Below are positions 58,873 through 61,848 of a DNA stretch of 61,848 nt, in pieces (the first letter of the stretch is position 1; every line of letters starts with the position of its first letter). The stretch lies in the NCBI GenBank assembly GCA_910577915.1, contig CAJTOM010000004.1, positions 1 through 61,848 of the forward strand. Reading direction: 5' to 3'. The notes below the pieces were generated by a model. The model was not told the DNA's origin. It did not search any database and saw only the letters and a program-made list of their open reading frames with translations. Made by a program: the position numbers and the translations under genes. This stretch comes from an uncultured Oscillospiraceae bacterium. GTDB taxonomy: Bacteria; Bacillota; Clostridia; Oscillospirales; Oscillospiraceae.

Positions 58873-61326
58873 TTACTCCTTTTCCCGCTCGATAGCAAGC
58901 CCCTTTTCGCCCAGGGTCAGCACCAGCCGGTCGCCCCGGTGGAAGCGGCCGGTTAAAATGCCGTCCGCGATGGGGTCGTCCACCGCCTCGTGGAGGCGGC
59001 GGCGCAGAGGGCGTGCGCCGCTGGCCGGGTCGTGCCCCTCCCGGGCCAGGCGGGCCGCCGCCGCGTCCTCCGCCCGGAGGGTGAGACCCAGGGGCTCCAG
59101 CCGGGCGGCGGTCTGGGCCAGCATGCGCCGGGCGATCTCCGTCAGATCCGCCTCCGACAGCTGGCGGAAGACGATGGTGTCGTCGACGCGGTTTAAAAAC
59201 TCCGGGCGGAAGGTGCGGCGCAGCTCCTCCGTCACCGAGCGGCGCACGCGGTCCTGACGGCCCGCCTCGTCCTCCTCTCCGCCGGCGAAGCCCAGGGGGC
59301 GGCCGCTGGTGATCTGCCGGGCCCCCACGTTGCTGGTCATCACCACCACCGCGCTGCGAAAATCCGCCCGGCGGCCGTGGCTGTCGGTGAGGGTGCCGTC
59401 CTCCAGAATCTGGAGCAGCAGGTTCCACACCGAGTGGTGGGCCTTCTCCATCTCGTCGAAGAGTACCACCGAGTAGGGGCGGCGGCGGACCTGCTCGGTG
59501 AGCTGTCCCCCGTCCTCGTGGCCCACGTAGCCGGGGGGCGATCCCACCAGACGGCTGGCCGCGTGGCCCTCGGCGTACTCGGACATGTCGATGCGGATGA
59601 GGGCGTCCTCCTGGCCGAAGAGGGCCTCCGCCAGGGCCCGGCACAGCTCCGTCTTCCCCACGCCCGTGGGGCCCAGCAGCAGGAAGCTGCCCGTGGGGCG
59701 GCCCGGCTCCTTGAGCCCCACCCGGCCCCGGCGGATGGCCCTGGCGATGGCCGTTACCGCCTGGTCCTGGCCCACCACCCGGCCCCGCAGGGTCTCCTCC
59801 AGGCGCAGAAGCCGCTCCCCCTCGTCCTCGGTGATCCGGCGCACCGGGATGCCCGTCCACTCCGCCGCCACCGCCGCCACGTCCTCGCCGGTGACCGAGA
59901 CGAGCTCGTCCGTGCGGCCGTCGCTCCAGCGGGTGCGCTCCTCCCGCAGCTGGCGGGCAAAGTCGTCCTCCACGTCCCGCAGGCGGGCGGCGGCCTCAAA
60001 GTCCTCCCCGGCGATGGCCTCCGCCTTCTCCCGGCGGACCTGGGCCAGCCGCTCCTCCAGGGCCTTCAGGTCGGGGGTGCGCTGCTCGCACTCCATGCGC
60101 ACCCGTGAGCAGGCCTCGTCCATCAGGTCGATGGCCTTGTCCGGCAGGAACCGGTCCGGCAGGTAGCGGCGGCCCAGCTCCACGCAGGCGCGCACGGCCT
60201 CGTCGCTCACCGCCAGCTTGTGGTGGGCCTCGTACTTGTCCCGCAGGCCCAGGAGAATCTCCACCGCCGTCTCCGGGGAGGGCTCCTCCACCGCCACGGG
60301 CTGGAAGCGGCGCTCCAGGGCGGCGTCCTTCTCGATATACCGGCGGTACTCATCCCGGGTGGTGGCGCCGATGACCCGGATTTCCGCGCGGCTGAGGGCG
60401 GGCTTGAGGATGTTGGCGGCGTCCACCGCCCCCTCGGCGCTGCCGGCCCCCACGATGGTGTGGAGCTCGTCGATAAAGAGGATCACGTTGCCCAGCTTCC
60501 GGATCTCCGCCAAGGCGTTTTTCACCCGCTCCTCGAACTCCCCCCGGTACTTGGTGCCCGCCAGCATGGCGGAGAGGTCGATGGAGAGGATATTCTTGCC
60601 CGCCAGCTCCTCCGGCACGTCCCCGGCCACGATCCGCTGGGCCAGGCCCTCGGCCACAGCGGTTTTGCCCACGCCGGGCTCCCCGATGAGCACGGGGTTG
60701 TTCTTGGTGCGGCGGGAGAGGATGCGGATGGTTCGGGCGATCTCCCGCTCCCGGCCCACCACCGGGTCCAGCCGGCCCTCCCGTGCCAGGGCGTTGAGGC
60801 TGCGGGTAAACTGCTCCAGGGTCTTCGACCGGGGGGCATCCTGGTGGGAGACGGGGCGCAGGGCCGCGGTCTCCCTGGGCAGGCGCTGAACCACGCTCAT
60901 GCGCTGGACCAGGGCGCTCTGGAGCCGCTTGGGGTCCGCGCCCACGGTGCGCAGCACCCGCATGGCCATGGTGCCCTCCTCCCGCAGGATGCCCAGCAGC
61001 AGGTGTTCCGTGCCCACGTAGCCGCTGCCGGTCCGGCTGGACTCCCCCACGGCGTTCTCGATGACCCGCTTTGCCCTGGGGGTGAGGCCCTGGGGCGGGG
61101 CCAGCCCCGGCAGACCCGCGCCGATGATGCGCACCACCGCGTCCCTGGCCCCCTCCTGGGTGACCGCCTGCTCTGTCAGACAGCGGTGGGCGGCCCCCGC
61201 CTCCTCTCGCAGCAGGCCCAGCAGCAGGTGCTCGCTGCCCACATAGCTGTGGCCCAGCTCCTCCGCGGCCTCCTGGGCCAGGCGCAGGGCGTTCTGCGCC
61301 CTGGGGGTGAATTGGTTGTCGTACAT
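58873..61326 (-). CDS. clpC: ATP-dependent Clp protease ATPase ClpC
   Basis: 817 aa, standard. Two Clp_N repeats (about 1-145), D1 with Walker A G-E-P-G-V-G-K-T-A, a middle domain with UVR motif (D-F-E-A-A-A-R-L-R-D), D2 with G-P-T-G-V-G-K-T-E, and L-G-F in the ClpP-docking loop. The UVR and short middle region mark ClpC rather than ClpB. The ctsR-mcsA-mcsB genes, its usual partners, are not adjacent. Works with ClpP in protein quality control. Expected CtsR control cannot be seen clearly. Confidence 0.93.
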   Translation of the reverse strand: MYDNQFTPRAQNALRLAQEAAEELGHSYVGSEHLLLGLLREEAGAAHRCLTEQAVTQEGARDAVVRIIGAGLPGLAPPQGLTPRAKRVIENAVGESSRTGSGYVGTEHLLLGILREEGTMAMRVLRTVGADPKRLQSALVQRMSVVQRLPRETAALRPVSHQDAPRSKTLEQFTRSLNALAREGRLDPVVGREREIARTIRILSRRTKNNPVLIGEPGVGKTAVAEGLAQRIVAGDVPEELAGKNILSIDLSAMLAGTKYRGEFEERVKNALAEIRKLGNVILFIDELHTIVGAGSAEGAVDAANILKPALSRAEIRVIGATTRDEYRRYIEKDAALERRFQPVAVEEPSPETAVEILLGLRDKYEAHHKLAVSDEAVRACVELGRRYLPDRFLPDKAIDLMDEACSRVRMECEQRTPDLKALEERLAQVRREKAEAIAGEDFEAAARLRDVEDDFARQLREERTRWSDGRTDELVSVTGEDVAAVAAEWTGIPVRRITEDEGERLLRLEETLRGRVVGQDQAVTAIARAIRRGRVGLKEPGRPTGSFLLLGPTGVGKTELCRALAEALFGQEDALIRIDMSEYAEGHAASRLVGSPPGYVGHEDGGQLTEQVRRRPYSVVLFDEMEKAHHSVWNLLLQILEDGTLTDSHGRRADFRSAVVVMTSNVGARQITSGRPLGFAGGEEDEAGRQDRVRRSVTEELRRTFRPEFLNRVDDTIVFRQLSEADLTEIARRMLAQTAARLEPLGLTLRAEDAAAARLAREGHDPASGARPLRRRLHEAVDDPIADGILTGRFHRGDRLVLTLGEKGLAIEREKE

Positions 61327-61417
61327 GGTCCCACCATCCTCGCATGCTTTTTCCTCGTTCAGTATGCCCTCCGCCGGGGGTTTTACACATTTCTTCTGGG
61401 GAGGGCATATTTTACTC

Positions 61418-61445
61418 TTGCATTTTTGTCAGTTCATGCTACAAT
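61418..61445 (+). promoter_or_regulatory. promoter of the ferredoxin gene
   Basis: TTGCAT (61418-61423), 16 bp, TACAAT (61440-61445), 31 bp before the ATG. Confidence 0.6.
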
Positions 61446-61476
61446 AAGGGTACCATTCTATGAGGAGGTTACAGCT

Positions 61477-61647
61477 ATGGCTCACAAGATCACCGACGCT
61501 TGCGTCAGCTGCGGCAGCTGCGCGGAGAACTGCCCCGTCGAGGCCATTTCTCAGGGCGAGACCCAGTACGTCATCGACGCCGATGCCTGTGTGGACTGCG
61601 GCGCCTGCGCCGCCAACTGCCCCACCGAGGCCATCGTGGCGGAGTAA
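61477..61647 (+). CDS. 2[4Fe-4S] ferredoxin
   Basis: 56 aa, the classic clostridial ferredoxin size. Two C-x2-C-x2-C-x3-C-P clusters: C-V-S-C-G-S-C-A-E-N-C-P and C-V-D-C-G-A-C-A-A-N-C-P. Low-potential electron carrier for anaerobic metabolism. GAGGAGG lies before the ATG; single-gene transcript with its own promoter and terminator. Confidence 0.96.
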   Translation: MAHKITDACVSCGSCAENCPVEAISQGETQYVIDADACVDCGACAANCPTEAIVAE

Positions 61648-61669
61648 CGCGCATACATAAGCGTAAAAG

Positions 61670-61711
61670 AGCGCCCGCTCCCGGAAGGGGGGCGGGCGCT
61701 TGCTTTTTTAC
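61670..61711 (+). terminator. terminator of the ferredoxin gene
   Basis: AGCGCCCGC with inverse GCGGGCGCT around a GC-rich loop, then TTGCTTTTTT. Confidence 0.88.
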
Positions 61712-61848
61712 TGCGGGGGTGTCGCGCCCTCCGGGCGCGAGGGGTAAATTCTTCTATTTGGAAGCTTGTGGGGCCTACGCGACCCCAAGATTCTGCATGA
61801 CCCCTCGATGGGGTCATTGCACAATCATGCCCTGCGGTTACTTTTTGT
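61712..61848. other. end of window, no gene seen
   Basis: Hairpins CGCGCCC-TCC-GGGCGCG (near 61723) and ATGACCCC-TCGA-inverse (near 61798). Possibly the leader of a gene beyond the edge. Confidence 0.35.

Overview
The window is a high-GC chromosomal segment from a spore-forming, motile, anaerobic Clostridia, most likely an Oscillospiraceae-type gut bacterium. The reasons are Firmicutes-type sporulation and cell-wall genes (spoVAC with a sigma-G-like promoter, pdaA, dacF), a Gram-positive csrA-flagellin locus, an S-layer-homology protein beside a giant M60 mucin-type peptidase, ClpC with a UVR motif, and many TTGACA/TATAAT promoters in front of GC-rich genes. The species cannot be named from sequence alone.

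Layout. 1-450: tRNA cluster (Lys, Gln, His, Arg, Gly) on the minus strand. 0.7-4.4 kb: MFS transporter, small membrane proteins, hemW. 4.4-7.6 kb: spoVAC, a small HTH/zinc-ribbon pair, pdaA, and a TPP riboswitch with thiT. 7.6-11.7 kb: minus-strand moxR-DUF58-transglutaminase operon. 12.2-16.1 kb: serine recombinase, two 28-bp palindromes bracketing a sigma-D promoter, a recombinase-like protein without a catalytic domain, CsrA, flagellin, and a duplicated flagellin 3' end. 16.3-28.7 kb: eleven closely spaced or overlapping plus-strand genes forming a surface-glycan modification island. 28.8-36.8 kb: tRNA-Thr, tsaD, cysteine desulfidase with a symporter, radical SAM protein with TetR, dacF. 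36.9-41.0 kb: an unrecognised membrane protein/metalloprotease-like pair and a 62-aa gene. 41.3-45.2 kb: dCMP deaminase, pcp, dusB, ECF sigma and anti-sigma. 45.2-46.5 kb: gene fragments, a VOC protein and a densely structured element. 46.6-54.0 kb: M60 peptidase-SLH-unknown-nuclease operon. 54.1-61.7 kb: an apparently orphaned cobalamin riboswitch, a PadR operon ending in a 25-aa microprotein, a membrane protein, clpC and ferredoxin.

Main result. The island after flagellin holds two modules. The first (Gfo/Idh dehydrogenase, DegT aminotransferase, hexapeptide acetyltransferase) matches the WbpB/WbpE/WbpD route to a 2,3-diacetamido uronic acid nucleotide sugar. The second holds four enzymes of the type that make cytidine diphosphoramidate for the Campylobacter jejuni capsule (the Cj1415-Cj1418 set: CDP-amidate kinase, cytidylyltransferase, class I amidotransferase, glutamine kinase). 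With them are a methyltransferase, a sulfotransferase-like protein and a PHP phosphatase. I infer a phosphoramidate (probably methylated) decoration of a surface glycan, possibly the flagellin glycan, in a Gram-positive. The sulfotransferase-like protein is a candidate transferase using a 3'-phosphorylated nucleotide donor, and the PHP enzyme a candidate for recycling the 3',5'-bisphosphate by-product. A second notable locus is the possible recombinase-controlled sigma-D promoter upstream of csrA and flagellin. All functions are inferred by reading the sequence; no database search was possible.
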